Shown here: one piece after another, positions 18,570-27,780 of the stretch
Numbering within the stretch: the first letter of the stretch is position 1
Layout: each line of letters starts with the position of its first letter
Source of the DNA: Streptomyces sp. NBC_00285
GTDB lineage: Bacteria > Actinomycetota > Actinomycetes > Streptomycetales > Streptomycetaceae
Assembly: GCF_036174265.1 (NCBI RefSeq)
Contig: NZ_CP108055.1
Span: 4,774,001-4,838,000, forward strand
DNA length: 64,000 bases
Direction: 5' to 3'
Notes under the pieces: model-generated
The model's input: only the letters and a program-made list of their open reading frames with translations
What the model was told of the DNA's origin: nothing
Databases searched by the model: none
Translations under genes and position numbers: made by a program

Positions 18570-18586
18570 CGCAAAGTTTCTTTGCG
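18570..18586. promoter_or_regulatory. 17-bp palindrome in the WhiJ-type divergent promoter region
   Basis: CGCAAAG-TTT-CTTTGCG is a perfect seven-base inverted repeat with a three-base centre, located between the ATP-binding gene and the XRE regulator. It is notably AT-rich for this genome. It is a good candidate binding site for the adjacent XRE/DUF5753 regulator. Confidence 0.55.
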
Positions 18587-18662
18587 CCACTTCGAAGGAT
18601 CTCGGCGCTTTCTCCCTCGTGTGGGTGACAAGTTCGCCATACGATCGACAGGAGGACGTCTC

Positions 18663-19517
18663 ATGGCGCCCAGGCCCGCGCCGACGGCTCGACGTGTCCG
18701 GCTCGCGACTGAGCTGCGCAAACTCCGTGAACGGGCCGGTCTGACCGCAACCGAGGCCGCACAGCTGCTCGGTACGAGTTCGGGTCAACTCAGCAACGTC
18801 GAGTCAGCTCGGTTCGGCGTGAGCCCGGACCGCGTGCGGGCGATGGCCGCCATCTACTCGTGCACCAACCAGCCCTACGTCGACGCCCTCGCCGACATGG
18901 CGGCCGAAAAGGCACGCGGCTGGTGGTGGGACACCTACAGCGAGGTGTTGCCGTCGGGGCTGCTCGCTCTCGCCGAGTTGGAGCACCACGCCACCGCCGT
19001 CCGTACCGCCTTCACCGCCCACATCCCGGGCATGCTCCAGACCGCCGAACACGCCCGCGAGATCTTCAGCCACGCGATTCCGGACCCCACCCCACCAGAG
19101 GTCGAGCACCGCGTCTCACACCGGATCAAGCGCCAGGACTTCGTCTTCCGGGATGACCCGAACCCGTACAGGACGGTGATCCATGAAGCCGCGCTGCACA
19201 TGCGGGTCGGCGGCCGGCGGGTGGCGCGGGACCAGCTCCGGCATCTGATCGACATGAGCTTGCGAGAGCACATCACCCTTCGCGTACTCCCCTTCGACGT
19301 CGGGGCGTTTCCCGGGTCGGGGCAGTCCATCAACTACCTGTGCGGTCCCGTACCACCGCTGGACACCGTGCAGTTGGACCAGTTCCACGGTCCGGTACTC
19401 CTCGACGCCGAGGCGCATCTGGAGAAGTACCGGCGTCTCCTGGACGTCGTGGAGGCCGTTGCTCTCAGCCCCGGCAAGTCCCGCGATCTGATCCACTCCA
19501 TCGACCACAGTCTGTGA
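18663..19517 (+). CDS. XRE-family regulator with DUF5753 domain, WhiJ-like
   Basis: A 284-residue protein. Residues about 15-65 form a Cro/XRE helix-turn-helix (LRKLRERAGLTATEAAQLLG, then SNVESARFGVSP). The rest is the DUF5753 domain common to the WhiJ family, with the signature HIPGMLQTAEHAREIF and a C-terminal VEAVALSPGKSRDLI. The ATG at 18663 has GGAGG seven bases upstream. The gene is followed closely by a DUF397 peptide gene and is divergent from an ATP-binding protein, the standard WhiJ-type layout. It probably represses its own region through the palindrome at 18570-18586, with the DUF397 peptide modulating binding. Confidence 0.92.
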   Translation: MAPRPAPTARRVRLATELRKLRERAGLTATEAAQLLGTSSGQLSNVESARFGVSPDRVRAMAAIYSCTNQPYVDALADMAAEKARGWWWDTYSEVLPSGLLALAELEHHATAVRTAFTAHIPGMLQTAEHAREIFSHAIPDPTPPEVEHRVSHRIKRQDFVFRDDPNPYRTVIHEAALHMRVGGRRVARDQLRHLIDMSLREHITLRVLPFDVGAFPGSGQSINYLCGPVPPLDTVQLDQFHGPVLLDAEAHLEKYRRLLDVVEAVALSPGKSRDLIHSIDHSL

Positions 19518-19527
19518 AGGAGCCGAG

Positions 19528-19704
19528 ATGACCACCAACACCTGGCGGAAGTCGTCCTACTGCCAAGAGGGCGAAGCTTGCGTCCACATATCCACCGACC
19601 CCGACGAAGTCCACCTCACGGACACCGACACCGACTCCGACGCCGCCCGAACCGTCGTCACCGTCAGCCGCGCCGCCTTCGCCGCCCTGCTGAAGTCGCT
19701 CTGA
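19528..19704 (+). CDS. DUF397 small protein, partner of the WhiJ-like regulator
   Basis: A 58-residue peptide beginning MTTNTWRKSSYCQEGEACV and ending VTVSRAAFAALLKSL; these are the two hallmarks of DUF397. It starts ten bases after the regulator's stop with AAGGAG upstream, so the two are cotranscribed. DUF397 proteins accompany nearly every WhiJ-type regulator and in studied cases act with them. Unusually, the middle contains a run of repeated Asp-Thr residues. Confidence 0.9.
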   Translation: MTTNTWRKSSYCQEGEACVHISTDPDEVHLTDTDTDSDAARTVVTVSRAAFAALLKSL

Positions 19705-19720
19705 CCTCTCCGGCAGGTGG

Positions 19721-20077
19721 TCACCACGGGCCGTGGTCGAGCAGCCCCAGGACCAGGATGGCCGCCGCAGTGGTCAGGAACACGATGCCACCCACGATGT
19801 CGCGGGAGCCCACACGCAGGTGGGCGATGATCGCGCCGACGAAGTACAGCACGAGGCCGGTGGCGGCGAGGGTTCCCAGGAGCGGTACGGCGAGGCCGGC
19901 CAGCAGGCCCAGGGTGCCCGCCGCCAGCAGCGTGCCCAGTACCGGGACCCACTTCCTGGGTATGCCCTTCATGTCCGCCTGGGTCTTGGGGTATTCGTGG
20001 CCGATCAGGTAAGTGACGGCTGCGGCGCCGTTGAAGACCGCGCCGACGATGGTGACCGTGACGTACGTGGCGAACAC
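19721..20077 (-). CDS. DoxX-like small membrane protein
   Basis: A 118-residue protein with four hydrophobic helices and the first-helix pattern TIVGAVFNGAAAVTYLIGHEYP, then a KGIPRKWVPVLG loop, as in DoxX-like (DUF4267/DoxX_2) proteins. I chose the GTG at 20077, which is preceded by GGGGACCTCC; the longer upstream frame adds a basic non-homologous leader. It converges on the DUF397 gene with a 16-base gap. Its biochemical role is unknown. Confidence 0.72.
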   Translation of the reverse strand: MFATYVTVTIVGAVFNGAAAVTYLIGHEYPKTQADMKGIPRKWVPVLGTLLAAGTLGLLAGLAVPLLGTLAATGLVLYFVGAIIAHLRVGSRDIVGGIVFLTTAAAILVLGLLDHGPW

Positions 20078-20175
20078 GGAGGTCCCCGTTCTGTGGAAGT
20101 GATGCCGCTTCCCAGGACGACGCACGGGCGACGCGATATGTGACATCGCTCGGCAGCCGGGACCGCCTCGCCCCC

Positions 20176-21003
20176 TCAGGCCCGCGTCGACACCAGGTCC
20201 GCCACCACCGCCGCGTGGTCCGAGGGCCAGACCCCGTCAACCGGGCCGTCGCCCGCGCGCCGGACGCCCAGGACGTGGCCCAGCCCCGTCGCCCCCGGCG
20301 GCCCCACGTGGATGTAGTCGATGCGGACCGGCGGGGCCACGCGGACGTACGGGTTCGCCGGGTCCCAGGTCGCCGAGGGGGCCGTAGGGTCGGCGTACTC
20401 CCAGGCGTCCAGGAACAGTTGGTCCGGTGCGGCCGGGGCCGTCTTGTAGCCGCCGAAGAGGCGGACCTCGTCGGAGTCGGGCCAGGCGTTGAAGTCGCCG
20501 GTGATGACGGGCGGGAAGTCGGTGCCGGAGCGGTGCGTGGCCACGAACTCGGCCAGCGCGGTGACCTGTTGGCAGCGGATCGCCGAGGCGGTGGGGGTCG
20601 AGGTGAGGTGAGTGGTGAAGAAGGGGATGTCGTACGACGGGCCCGCGAGCCGGGTGTGGAAGGCGAGGCGGCCGTCGTCCAGGTCCTCGGGCGCCGGGAG
20701 TCGTAGAACCGCCTGGTCGAGCACCGGCCAGCGGCTCAGTACCGCGTTGCCGACCTCCACGTCCGGGTCGCCGATCCGGCGCTGCCAGCGCTCGGAGACG
20801 GGTGAGGGGGCCCACGCCCAGTGCAGCCCGAGTTCGCCGGCCAGCCACTCCGCGAGGTTCTCGCCACCCGAACCGCCCGCCGCCCACACCTCCTGCAGGC
20901 CCACCACATCCGGCCGCAGTTCCCGCAGCACCGCCAGGATCGCCTTCTGGCGCTCCTCCCACGGCCCGAACCGCCACCACAGGTTCCAGGTCACCACGCG
21001 CAT
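20176..21003 (-). CDS. Endonuclease/exonuclease/phosphatase family protein
   Basis: A 275-residue EEP-fold metal-dependent phosphodiesterase. Catalytic landmarks are all present: TWNLWW (Asn7), LQEVW (Glu38), GDFNAWPDS, and the final WPSDHAAV. The family includes DNases, sphingomyelinases and inositol phosphatases. There is no signal peptide, so it acts in the cytoplasm. The start at 21003 is set by GGGAG eight bases upstream; a GTG nine bases earlier is too close to it. It is divergent from the Ddn-like gene. Confidence 0.9.
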   Translation of the reverse strand: MRVVTWNLWWRFGPWEERQKAILAVLRELRPDVVGLQEVWAAGGSGGENLAEWLAGELGLHWAWAPSPVSERWQRRIGDPDVEVGNAVLSRWPVLDQAVLRLPAPEDLDDGRLAFHTRLAGPSYDIPFFTTHLTSTPTASAIRCQQVTALAEFVATHRSGTDFPPVITGDFNAWPDSDEVRLFGGYKTAPAAPDQLFLDAWEYADPTAPSATWDPANPYVRVAPPVRIDYIHVGPPGATGLGHVLGVRRAGDGPVDGVWPSDHAAVVADLVSTRA

Positions 21004-21097
21004 CGCCGACACTCCCTCGTCCGCCCGGTCCGCACCCTGAGATCATCGAGGCCGCCGGTCACGTTACGGAAGCCGAGAGACGGGAGCCACCGAGGTC

Positions 21098-21490
21098 ATG
21101 CCCAGCAATACCGAGCGCAAGTACCGGATCGTCACGGCCCTCCAGCGCCGCCTCAACCCGCTCATGCGCCGACTGCCCCTGCAGGCCGTGCTGGAGACCA
21201 CCGGCCGCACCTCGGGCCTGCCCCGCCGGACCCCGGTGGGCGGCAAGCGTGTCGGCGGGTCCTTCTGGCTCGTCTCCGAGTTCGGGGAGCGCTCGCAGTA
21301 CGTCCGCAACATCAGGGCCGATCCGCGGGTGCGGGTGCGGATCCACGGGCGGTGGCACGCCGGGACCGCCCATCCGATGCCGGACGACGACATCGCCGTA
21401 CGGCTGCGCTCGCTGCCCGTGATGAACAGCGCGGCGGTACGGGCCGTCGGGGCGGGGCAGTTGACCGTACGGGTGGATCTGGACGAGTGA
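21098..21490 (+). CDS. Deazaflavin (F420)-dependent nitroreductase family protein, Ddn-like
   Basis: A 130-residue split-barrel protein of the Ddn/DUF385 type. The family's TTGRTSGLPRRTPV motif (binding the F420 phosphate tail) and the VRNIRADPRVRVRIHGRWHAG segment are present. Relatives use reduced F420 to reduce quinones or nitro compounds. The shorter-than-usual N-terminus is consistent with a soluble member. The presence of FO synthase about 6 kb away supports an F420 supply. The substrate is unknown. Confidence 0.85.
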   Translation: MPSNTERKYRIVTALQRRLNPLMRRLPLQAVLETTGRTSGLPRRTPVGGKRVGGSFWLVSEFGERSQYVRNIRADPRVRVRIHGRWHAGTAHPMPDDDIAVRLRSLPVMNSAAVRAVGAGQLTVRVDLDE

Positions 21491-21708
21491 GGGGCGGACT
21501 GGTGCGGGCGGCTTCAGACGCTGGGGTCGGCGCTGCACCACGGGGAGTTCGTCGTGTCGGGGGTGCGCCATCTGGTGAGCGACGGCCGGCGGCCTGTTCG
21601 GCGGATCATGGACGGAGCCACCGTGCGGTTCGGGAATCAGAGTGACTTCCCGCTGCGTTCGGCTGACAGCCACTCTTGCGCCCCTGATTCGTCCAGGAGA
21701 CCTCTCCC
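21491..21708. other. Gene-free gap with a coding-like but startless stretch
   Basis: The first 120 bases after the Ddn-like stop read on the plus strand as a startless frame containing GSALHHGEFVVSGVRHLVSDGRRPVRR, which looks like decayed protein sequence, but I recognise no family. The last 20 bases hold the AGGAGA ribosome site of the next gene. Confidence 0.3.
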
Positions 21709-22419
21709 ATGTCAGAGCCAGAGATCGATGCCCTCGTGTTCGATGTGCTCGGCACGCTCGTCGATGAACCCGCCGGTATCCGCGCCGGCATTCGTGAACT
21801 CGACCCGTCGCTCGACGATCCCGGAGTCGAGGGGCTTTTGGCGCTGTGGCAGCAGCACATCGACCAGGAGCAACGTCGCATGCTCGACGGCGGCCGGCCC
21901 TACCTCACGAGCGACGTCCTCGACCTGGAAGCCGCCCGGCTCGTCGCCGATGCCGCCGGGGTCGACGACCCTGCCGCCGTAGCGGCGCTGGCCGTGTCAG
22001 GTCGCAGGCTCCCGCCGTGGCCTGACACCGTGGCAGGGCTCGCCCGGCTCTCCGAACGGTTCCCGCTGATCGGGCTCTCCAACGCGAGTCGGACGGCGCT
22101 GTTGGGACTCAACGCCCACGCCGGACTGCGCTGGCACCAGGCGCTCTCCGCCGAGGACACCCGGACCTACAAGCCGGACCCAGCGGTCTACCAGCTGGCC
22201 GTCACCGTTTCCGGACGACCGCCGGAGCGGCTTTTGATGGTCGCCGCCCACGCCTGGGACCTGCGCGGAGCACAGAACGTCGGTCTGCGCACCGCCTATG
22301 TCGCCCGCCCCGTCGGCGACCCGCCCACTTCCTCGGACGGGTTCGACCTGTACGCCGACGGTCTGGCCGACCTGGCCGACCAACTCGACCATTCCTCTGG
22401 TGATGTGTCCAGCCGGTGA
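21709..22419 (+). CDS. HAD-superfamily hydrolase, haloacid dehalogenase type II
   Basis: A 236-residue HAD enzyme. Motif I is FDVLGTL with the nucleophile Asp12; the usual second aspartate of phosphatases is replaced by leucine, as in L-2-haloacid dehalogenases. Motif II is GLSNAS, motif III is the lysine in YKPDP, and the late segment VAAHAWDLRGAQNVGLRTAYV is typical of type II dehalogenases. It should hydrolyse carbon-halogen bonds of small acids or have a related role. AGGAGA precedes the ATG. It is not obviously in an operon. Confidence 0.88.
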   Translation: MSEPEIDALVFDVLGTLVDEPAGIRAGIRELDPSLDDPGVEGLLALWQQHIDQEQRRMLDGGRPYLTSDVLDLEAARLVADAAGVDDPAAVAALAVSGRRLPPWPDTVAGLARLSERFPLIGLSNASRTALLGLNAHAGLRWHQALSAEDTRTYKPDPAVYQLAVTVSGRPPERLLMVAAHAWDLRGAQNVGLRTAYVARPVGDPPTSSDGFDLYADGLADLADQLDHSSGDVSSR

Positions 22420-22700
22420 TCGACGAAGCCGAAGCCGGAGTCGGAGTGGGATTGAGGCGAGGGTGAGGGTGCCGTGGAAGACGGGCGGGCGCGCGGGTGT
22501 CCGCCGCCCGACCGGCCGACGCGGCGTCGTTCCATGACCGGGGTGAGATCTCCCCACCCCATGAGCATGCCGACGAACCGAGACCGAGACGGTCGCAAGA
22601 TCCGCCGGACCGGCCCTCGGGCCGGAGCTCACGGCACGGGGCTGGTCCGTCCGGAGACGGGCCGCCGCCGTGCCGCTCGCCGGATGTCAGCTGTCGTGCG

Positions 22701-23237
22701 TCACTTGGCCGGCTTGTAGAACGCGTACGTGGCCGTGTACTGGACGCCGACCTGGTCCGTGCCCGTGCACGCCGTGGTGGGGGCGACACCGCCGGTGGTG
22801 TTCAGGCGCTGGATGTAGGAGACGCCGCCGAAGACACCCGTGCCGCGGGTGGCGGTGGCCTGGAGGAGGAGCTCGGGGATGGTGCCGGTCTTGGGGGAGT
22901 TGGCGATCGCCGCGGCGTTCACCGCGCTGCCGTCCACCGTGGAGACCCAGACGGGGCCGCGGGAGTGGAGGGCGACCGTGCGGCCTCTCTTGTCCGACAG
23001 GGTGGCGGCCGGCTCCAGGAGCTTCCACGCGCCGTCGGTGCACGTGTAGGTCTGCACGCCCCGGGCCGGGTACACGCCGGTCAGCTTGTTGCCGTCGGGC
23101 ACCTTGAGTGCCGCGGGGGCCTTCACGGGCCTGGGCGCGGGGTCCGAGGGGGTGGCGTAACCGGTGGTCGCGCCCAGCAGGGCGGTCGCGGCGGCGAGGC
23201 CCGCGGCGGTCAGGGCTATGCGCTTGGTGAGCTTCAA
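22701..23237 (-). CDS. Secreted DUF3455 protein
   Basis: A 178-residue exported protein. The N-terminus (basic MKLTKR, hydrophobic alanine-rich stretch, then TGYATPSDP) is a Sec signal peptide cleaved near residue 29. The mature part contains GVQTYTCTDGAW and ends TATYAFYKPAK, as in DUF3455 proteins, whose function is unknown. The start is a TTG at 23237 with GGAG seven bases upstream. Two cysteines in the mature domain could form a disulfide. About 280 bases downstream, up to the HAD gene, hold nothing I can support. Confidence 0.82.
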   Translation of the reverse strand: MKLTKRIALTAAGLAAATALLGATTGYATPSDPAPRPVKAPAALKVPDGNKLTGVYPARGVQTYTCTDGAWKLLEPAATLSDKRGRTVALHSRGPVWVSTVDGSAVNAAAIANSPKTGTIPELLLQATATRGTGVFGGVSYIQRLNTTGGVAPTTACTGTDQVGVQYTATYAFYKPAK

Positions 23238-23371
23238 GTCTGTTCTCCGGAAAGGATATTGACTGTTGGTCAGAGCAGCGACATCGATGTCCCCGCTCTC
23301 CGATCCGGGACTCTACGGGCCCACCCGAGGGTTACCGGCCGGTTGGCCGAACATCCTTCACGAAAGCCCCC

Positions 23372-24895
23372 TCACCCCGGCCAGACGATCGACTGCACCT
23401 CGCTGTACGCGTGCAGGGCGTACGACCCGCAGTCCCGTCCCACCCCGCTGCTGCGGAAACCGCCGAACGGCGCCTCCATGTTGCGGCCGACCGTGTTGAC
23501 CCCGACACCTCCGGCCCGGAGCCGGCGTGCCACGCGGAAGGCGCGGGCCACGTCCGCCGACCAGACGTAGTCGATCAGGCCGTACTCGCTGTCGTTGGCG
23601 AGGGCGATGCCCTCCTCCTCGTCGTCGAACGGCACCACCGTCACCACGGGACCGAAGATCTCCTCGCGGACGACCCTCATCTCGGGACGGCAGTCGGCGA
23701 GGAGGGTCGGGGCGACGTAGAAACCCCGCTCCAGCGTGGGCCGTTCACCGCCGGCGACGGCCACCGCGCCTTCCTTGCGGCCGAGTTCGACGTACGTCTC
23801 CACCCGCTCCCGGTGTGCGGCCGAGATCAGCGGTCCGACGACCGTGCCGGACTCGCGTGGATCTCCGACCTTCAACCGACGTGCGTACGAGGCGAGTTGG
23901 TCGACCAGCCGGTCGTAGATCCCGCGCTGTGCCAGCACCCTGGTCGGTGCTGTGCAGATCTGCCCGCTGTAGAAGGAGAACGTGGTCCCGATCCCGGCGA
24001 CGGCCGATCCGAGGTCGGCGTCCTCGAAGACGACCGCCGCGCCCTTCCCGCCCAGCTCCATCAACTGCCGTTTCATGGCACGCCCGCACACCTCGCCGAT
24101 GCGCCGGCCAACCGCCGTGGAGCCGGTGAAACTGACCATGTCGACGTCGGGCGAGTCGACGGCCGCCTCGCCGACCTCCACGGCACGGCCGCTCACCACG
24201 TTCACGACACCGCGCGGCACACCGGCTGCCTCCAGTGCCTCCACCATGCGGTACACGGACAGGGGGTCCTGCGGGGCGGGCTTCACGACGACGGTGTTGC
24301 CCATGGCGAGCGCCGGGGCGATCTTCCCGGCGGGGTTCGCCCAGGGGTTGTTGTACGAGGTGATGCAGGTGACGACCCCGACGGGCTGGCGGACCGCCAG
24401 TGCGCCCAGTGCCGCGGCCTTTCCCATCGGCCCGGCCTCGTTGATCTGCGGCGGGATCGCCCACTCCGCGGGCTCGACCTGCGCGTACCGCCGGAAGCGG
24501 GCGGCGGCGACGCCGACCTGCATCCCCCGGGCCACGCCCGTGGTCGCCCCGGTCTCGGCCTGGGCGAGTTCGGCGTAGGGCACGAGGCGGGAGCGGATGA
24601 TGTCCGCGGCCCGGGCGAGTACCGCCGCCCGTTCCGCCGGTGCCGTGCGCGACCACGGTCCGAAGGCCTCGCGGGCCGCGGCGCAGGCCGCGTGCACCTG
24701 ATCCCGCGAGGCCTCCGGAGCCCACCCGGCGGTCTCCTCGGTGGCCGGGTCGACCACCGCGTAGTGCCCGCCGTCCGGCACCACCCACTCCCCACCGACG
24801 AACAGCCGCTGCGCGTCCGGGGAACCGTCCGAAGAACCGCCCGGGTCATCAGACCCGCCAACCCCGCCACCCGAAGCCCCACCCGACGGAGTCAC
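23372..24895 (-). CDS. Aldehyde dehydrogenase family protein
   Basis: A 507-residue NAD(P)-dependent aldehyde dehydrogenase. The key residues are all present: FTGSTAVG for cofactor binding, the general base in ELGGKGA, the nucleophilic cysteine in SGQICTAPTR, and EEIFGPVV. The GTG start at 24895 overlaps the amidohydrolase stop by four bases (GTGA), so this is the last gene of a three-gene operon with an LLM oxidoreductase and a D-aminoacylase-type hydrolase. The first 30 residues are Gly/Ser-rich and probably disordered. It likely oxidises an aldehyde made earlier in the same pathway. Confidence 0.93.
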   Translation of the reverse strand: MTPSGGASGGGVGGSDDPGGSSDGSPDAQRLFVGGEWVVPDGGHYAVVDPATEETAGWAPEASRDQVHAACAAAREAFGPWSRTAPAERAAVLARAADIIRSRLVPYAELAQAETGATTGVARGMQVGVAAARFRRYAQVEPAEWAIPPQINEAGPMGKAAALGALAVRQPVGVVTCITSYNNPWANPAGKIAPALAMGNTVVVKPAPQDPLSVYRMVEALEAAGVPRGVVNVVSGRAVEVGEAAVDSPDVDMVSFTGSTAVGRRIGEVCGRAMKRQLMELGGKGAAVVFEDADLGSAVAGIGTTFSFYSGQICTAPTRVLAQRGIYDRLVDQLASYARRLKVGDPRESGTVVGPLISAAHRERVETYVELGRKEGAVAVAGGERPTLERGFYVAPTLLADCRPEMRVVREEIFGPVVTVVPFDDEEEGIALANDSEYGLIDYVWSADVARAFRVARRLRAGGVGVNTVGRNMEAPFGGFRSSGVGRDCGSYALHAYSEVQSIVWPG

Positions 24896-26622
24896 CTCGT
24901 GCTCACCGTCCGCGTGTCGCGTCCCGACCGCAGTACCCGGCCCGGAACGGCCCCGCTCACCACGTCGTCCCGGATCGCCTCGACGCCGTTGACCCACACG
25001 GCCCGTATGCCGATGGCCTTGGCGTCCAGCCGTGGGCTGTCACCCGGCAGGTCGTGCACCAGGGTGGCCGGGCCCGCGGCGATCCGTTCCGGGTCGAAGA
25101 GCACGAGGTCCGCATGGAAGCCCTCCTCGATCCGCCCCCGCTCCCGTAGCCCGAAGAGCCGGGCGGGGTCGTCCGTGAGCATCTTCACGGCGTGTTCCAG
25201 CGACGTCAGTTTCCTTCCGCGCAGGCAGTCGCCGATGAAGCGGGTCGTGTAGGGCGCCCCGCACATCCGGTCCAGGTGGGCGCCCGCGTCGGACCCGCCG
25301 AGGAGCACGTCCTCGTGCTGCCAGGCCTCGGCGCGCATGGCCCAGGACGCCGGGTCGTTGTCGGTGGGCATGGGCCACAGGACCGTACGCAGGGAGTCGG
25401 CCGCACAGATCTCGACCAGCGCGCCGAACGGTGTCTGTCCGCGTTCGGCCGCGATGTCCTCCACGACCCGCCCGCTGAGCCCGCGGTTCGCCTCGCTGTA
25501 CGTGTCGCCGATGACGTACCGCCCGAAGTTGGTCAGCCGCCGGAAGACGCCCACCTCCTTGGCCTGGGAGTGGCGGATCAGTTCGGCCTGTACGTCCGGG
25601 TCGCGCAGTTTCTCGATGCGTTCGGGGACGGGCAGCGCGAGGACCGGGCCCCAGCCGGGGATCAGGTTCAGGGCGCAGAAGGTCCCCAGGGACATGTTCA
25701 TCGGGGTGAGGATCGGCATGGTGAGGGCGACGACCCGGCCGCCGGCCTTCCGGGCCTGTTCGCTGGCCAGCAGTTGCCGGGGGACCCGCTCGGGGACGGC
25801 CGAGTCGATGGTCAGCACGTTCCAGTTCAACGGCCGTCCCGCCGTGGCGCTCATCTCCGCGAGCAGGTCGATCTCGGCGTCGCTGAACTGGTCGAGGCAG
25901 CCGGCGACGATCGCCTCGATCTGCGTCCCCTCGTGCTCCCCCACGGCCTTGGACAGCGCGAGGAGTTCGGCGGGCAGGGCGTGCCGGGAGGCGACGGGTT
26001 TGCCGTCCCCGTCGGAGTGCGTGGACGACTGGGTGGTGGAGAAACCCCAGGCTCCGGCGTCCATGGCGTCGTGCAACAGCCGCAGCATGGCGTCGAGTTG
26101 CTCTGCGGACGGCTGTCCGCCGACGGCCTCAGCTCCCATCACGTGCCGCCGCAGCGCGCAGTGCCCCACCATGAAACCGGCGTTGACGGCGATCCGCCCG
26201 TCGAGAGCGTCCAGGTACTCGCCGAACGAGCTCCAGGTCCAGGGCGCCCCCTCTTCGAGGGCGACCAGTGACATCCCCTCCACCTTGGACATCATCCGCC
26301 GGGTGTAGTCGGCGTCGTCGGGGCGGGACGCGTTCAGAGGGGCCAGCGTGAAGCCGCAGTTGCCGGCGGCGACGGTCGTCACCCCGTGGTTGAGGGAGGG
26401 CGTCGCGTACGGGTCCCAGAACAGCTGGGCGTCGTAGTGGGTGTGCGGGTCGACGAACCCGGGGGCGAGGACGAGCCCGGTGGCGTCCTCGCTGGTGCGG
26501 GCCTCTTCGTCGATCCGGCCCACGACGGCGATACGGCCGTCCCGGACACCGACGTCGGCGGTGCGGGCGGGGGTGCCCGTGCCGTCGACGACGGTCGCCC
26601 CTTTGATGACGTGGTCGAGCAT
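24892..26622 (-). CDS. Amidohydrolase family protein, N-acyl-D-amino-acid deacylase type
   Basis: A 576-residue metal-dependent hydrolase of the D-aminoacylase group. It has the N-terminal beta-sandwich (IKGATVVDGTGTP, DGRIAVVG), the metal-binding PGFVDPHTHYD, the VGHCALR strand, and the C-terminal GGSDAGAHLDRM with the catalytic aspartate. In catabolic clusters this subgroup often hydrolyses cyclic amides or esters rather than acyl amino acids. It lies 13 bases after the LLM gene and overlaps the ALDH gene by four bases. It is the middle gene of the operon controlled from the sites at 27809-27888. Confidence 0.9.
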   Translation of the reverse strand: MLDHVIKGATVVDGTGTPARTADVGVRDGRIAVVGRIDEEARTSEDATGLVLAPGFVDPHTHYDAQLFWDPYATPSLNHGVTTVAAGNCGFTLAPLNASRPDDADYTRRMMSKVEGMSLVALEEGAPWTWSSFGEYLDALDGRIAVNAGFMVGHCALRRHVMGAEAVGGQPSAEQLDAMLRLLHDAMDAGAWGFSTTQSSTHSDGDGKPVASRHALPAELLALSKAVGEHEGTQIEAIVAGCLDQFSDAEIDLLAEMSATAGRPLNWNVLTIDSAVPERVPRQLLASEQARKAGGRVVALTMPILTPMNMSLGTFCALNLIPGWGPVLALPVPERIEKLRDPDVQAELIRHSQAKEVGVFRRLTNFGRYVIGDTYSEANRGLSGRVVEDIAAERGQTPFGALVEICAADSLRTVLWPMPTDNDPASWAMRAEAWQHEDVLLGGSDAGAHLDRMCGAPYTTRFIGDCLRGRKLTSLEHAVKMLTDDPARLFGLRERGRIEEGFHADLVLFDPERIAAGPATLVHDLPGDSPRLDAKAIGIRAVWVNGVEAIRDDVVSGAVPGRVLRSGRDTRTVSTR

Positions 26623-26635
26623 GGAACCGAACCCC

Positions 26636-27754
26636 CTAGGCAGATTCGCGGAACCGTGTGGTCCGGTGCACCGGATCCGTGTCGATCTTCGGGATCACGT
26701 GCTCGCCGATGAGCCGGATGGTCTGGAGCGTCTCCTCCTTCGGCACACCCACCGGCAGTCCGAAGCTCAGCTGGTCCGCCCCCGCCTGCTCCCACCGCTT
26801 GCACTGGCGGACCACTTCGTCCGGGTCCCCGCAGATCAGCAGCTCCTCCTCGATGAGGAGCTCGACGAACTCGGCGTTGTACTCGGGCAGGGTCTCGGGC
26901 CACACGGGGAAGCCCTCGGGGCGCGGGAAGGTGTCGTGGTACCGGAAGACCAGCGACGGCAGGTAGTGCAGTCCGCCGCTCACGGCGACCTGGATCGCCT
27001 CGTCGTGCGTGGGCGCGCAGATCGCGGTCGTCGTCACCATGACGTTGTCGTTGACGAAGTCCCCGATCGGCTCGGCGTCCACGACCGCCGTCTTGTACTG
27101 CTCCAGGACCCACTCCATGTCGGAGACCTTCTGGACGCTGAAGCCGAGCACGCCGAGCCCCTTGCGCGCGGCCATGGCGTACGAGGGCGGCGAGCCGGCG
27201 GCGTACCACATCGCGGGGTGCGACTTCCCGTACGGCTTGGGCAGGATCTTGCGCGGCGGGAGCTGCCAGTGCTTGCCCTGGAAGCCGACGTACTCGTCCT
27301 GGAGCCACATCTTGGGGAACTCCGCGATGGTCTCCTCCCAGATCTCCTTCGTGTAGTTCATGTCGGTCACACCCGGTATGAACCCGAGGATCTCGTGCGA
27401 TCCGGCCCCGCGCCCGCTGCCGAACTCGAAGCGGTTCTCGGTGAGATGGTCGAGCATGGCCACCTTCTCGGCGACCTTCACCGGGTGGTTGACCTGGGCG
27501 AGCGGGTTGAAGATGCCGGAGCCGAGGTGGATCCGGTCGGTGGCGTGCGCGAGGTAGCCGAGGAAGACGTCGTTGGCGGAGAGGTGCGAGTACTCCTCCA
27601 GGAAGTGGTGCTCGGACGCCCAGGCGTACTTGAAGCCGGACCGGTCCGCCTGGATGACGTACTCCGTCTCCTCCATCAGCGCCTTGTGCTCGGCCAGCGG
27701 GTCGGTCTCGGCACGCTTGCCCACGTATCCCTGTACAAAGAGCCCGAATTCCAA
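26636..27754 (-). CDS. LLM-class flavin-dependent oxidoreductase (FMN monooxygenase-like)
   Basis: A 372-residue luciferase-like monooxygenase. Recognisable parts are MEFGLFVQGYVGKR at the start, WASEHHFLEEYSHL, VAMLDHLTENRFEFGSGRGAGSHE (the flavin-loop region) and FGLPVGVPKEE near the end. The EHHF motif suggests bacterial-luciferase-type FMN/O2 chemistry rather than F420. The start is a TTG at 27754 with GGTGA upstream. It opens the operon with the amidohydrolase and aldehyde dehydrogenase. Two CTGAC-N5-GTCAG palindromes lie 55 and 120 bases upstream. A Baeyer-Villiger-type or hydroxylating step is plausible. Confidence 0.9.
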   Translation of the reverse strand: MEFGLFVQGYVGKRAETDPLAEHKALMEETEYVIQADRSGFKYAWASEHHFLEEYSHLSANDVFLGYLAHATDRIHLGSGIFNPLAQVNHPVKVAEKVAMLDHLTENRFEFGSGRGAGSHEILGFIPGVTDMNYTKEIWEETIAEFPKMWLQDEYVGFQGKHWQLPPRKILPKPYGKSHPAMWYAAGSPPSYAMAARKGLGVLGFSVQKVSDMEWVLEQYKTAVVDAEPIGDFVNDNVMVTTTAICAPTHDEAIQVAVSGGLHYLPSLVFRYHDTFPRPEGFPVWPETLPEYNAEFVELLIEEELLICGDPDEVVRQCKRWEQAGADQLSFGLPVGVPKEETLQTIRLIGEHVIPKIDTDPVHRTTRFRESA

Positions 27755-27780
27755 GGCGGTTCACCGTCCCCAGTCTGTCT

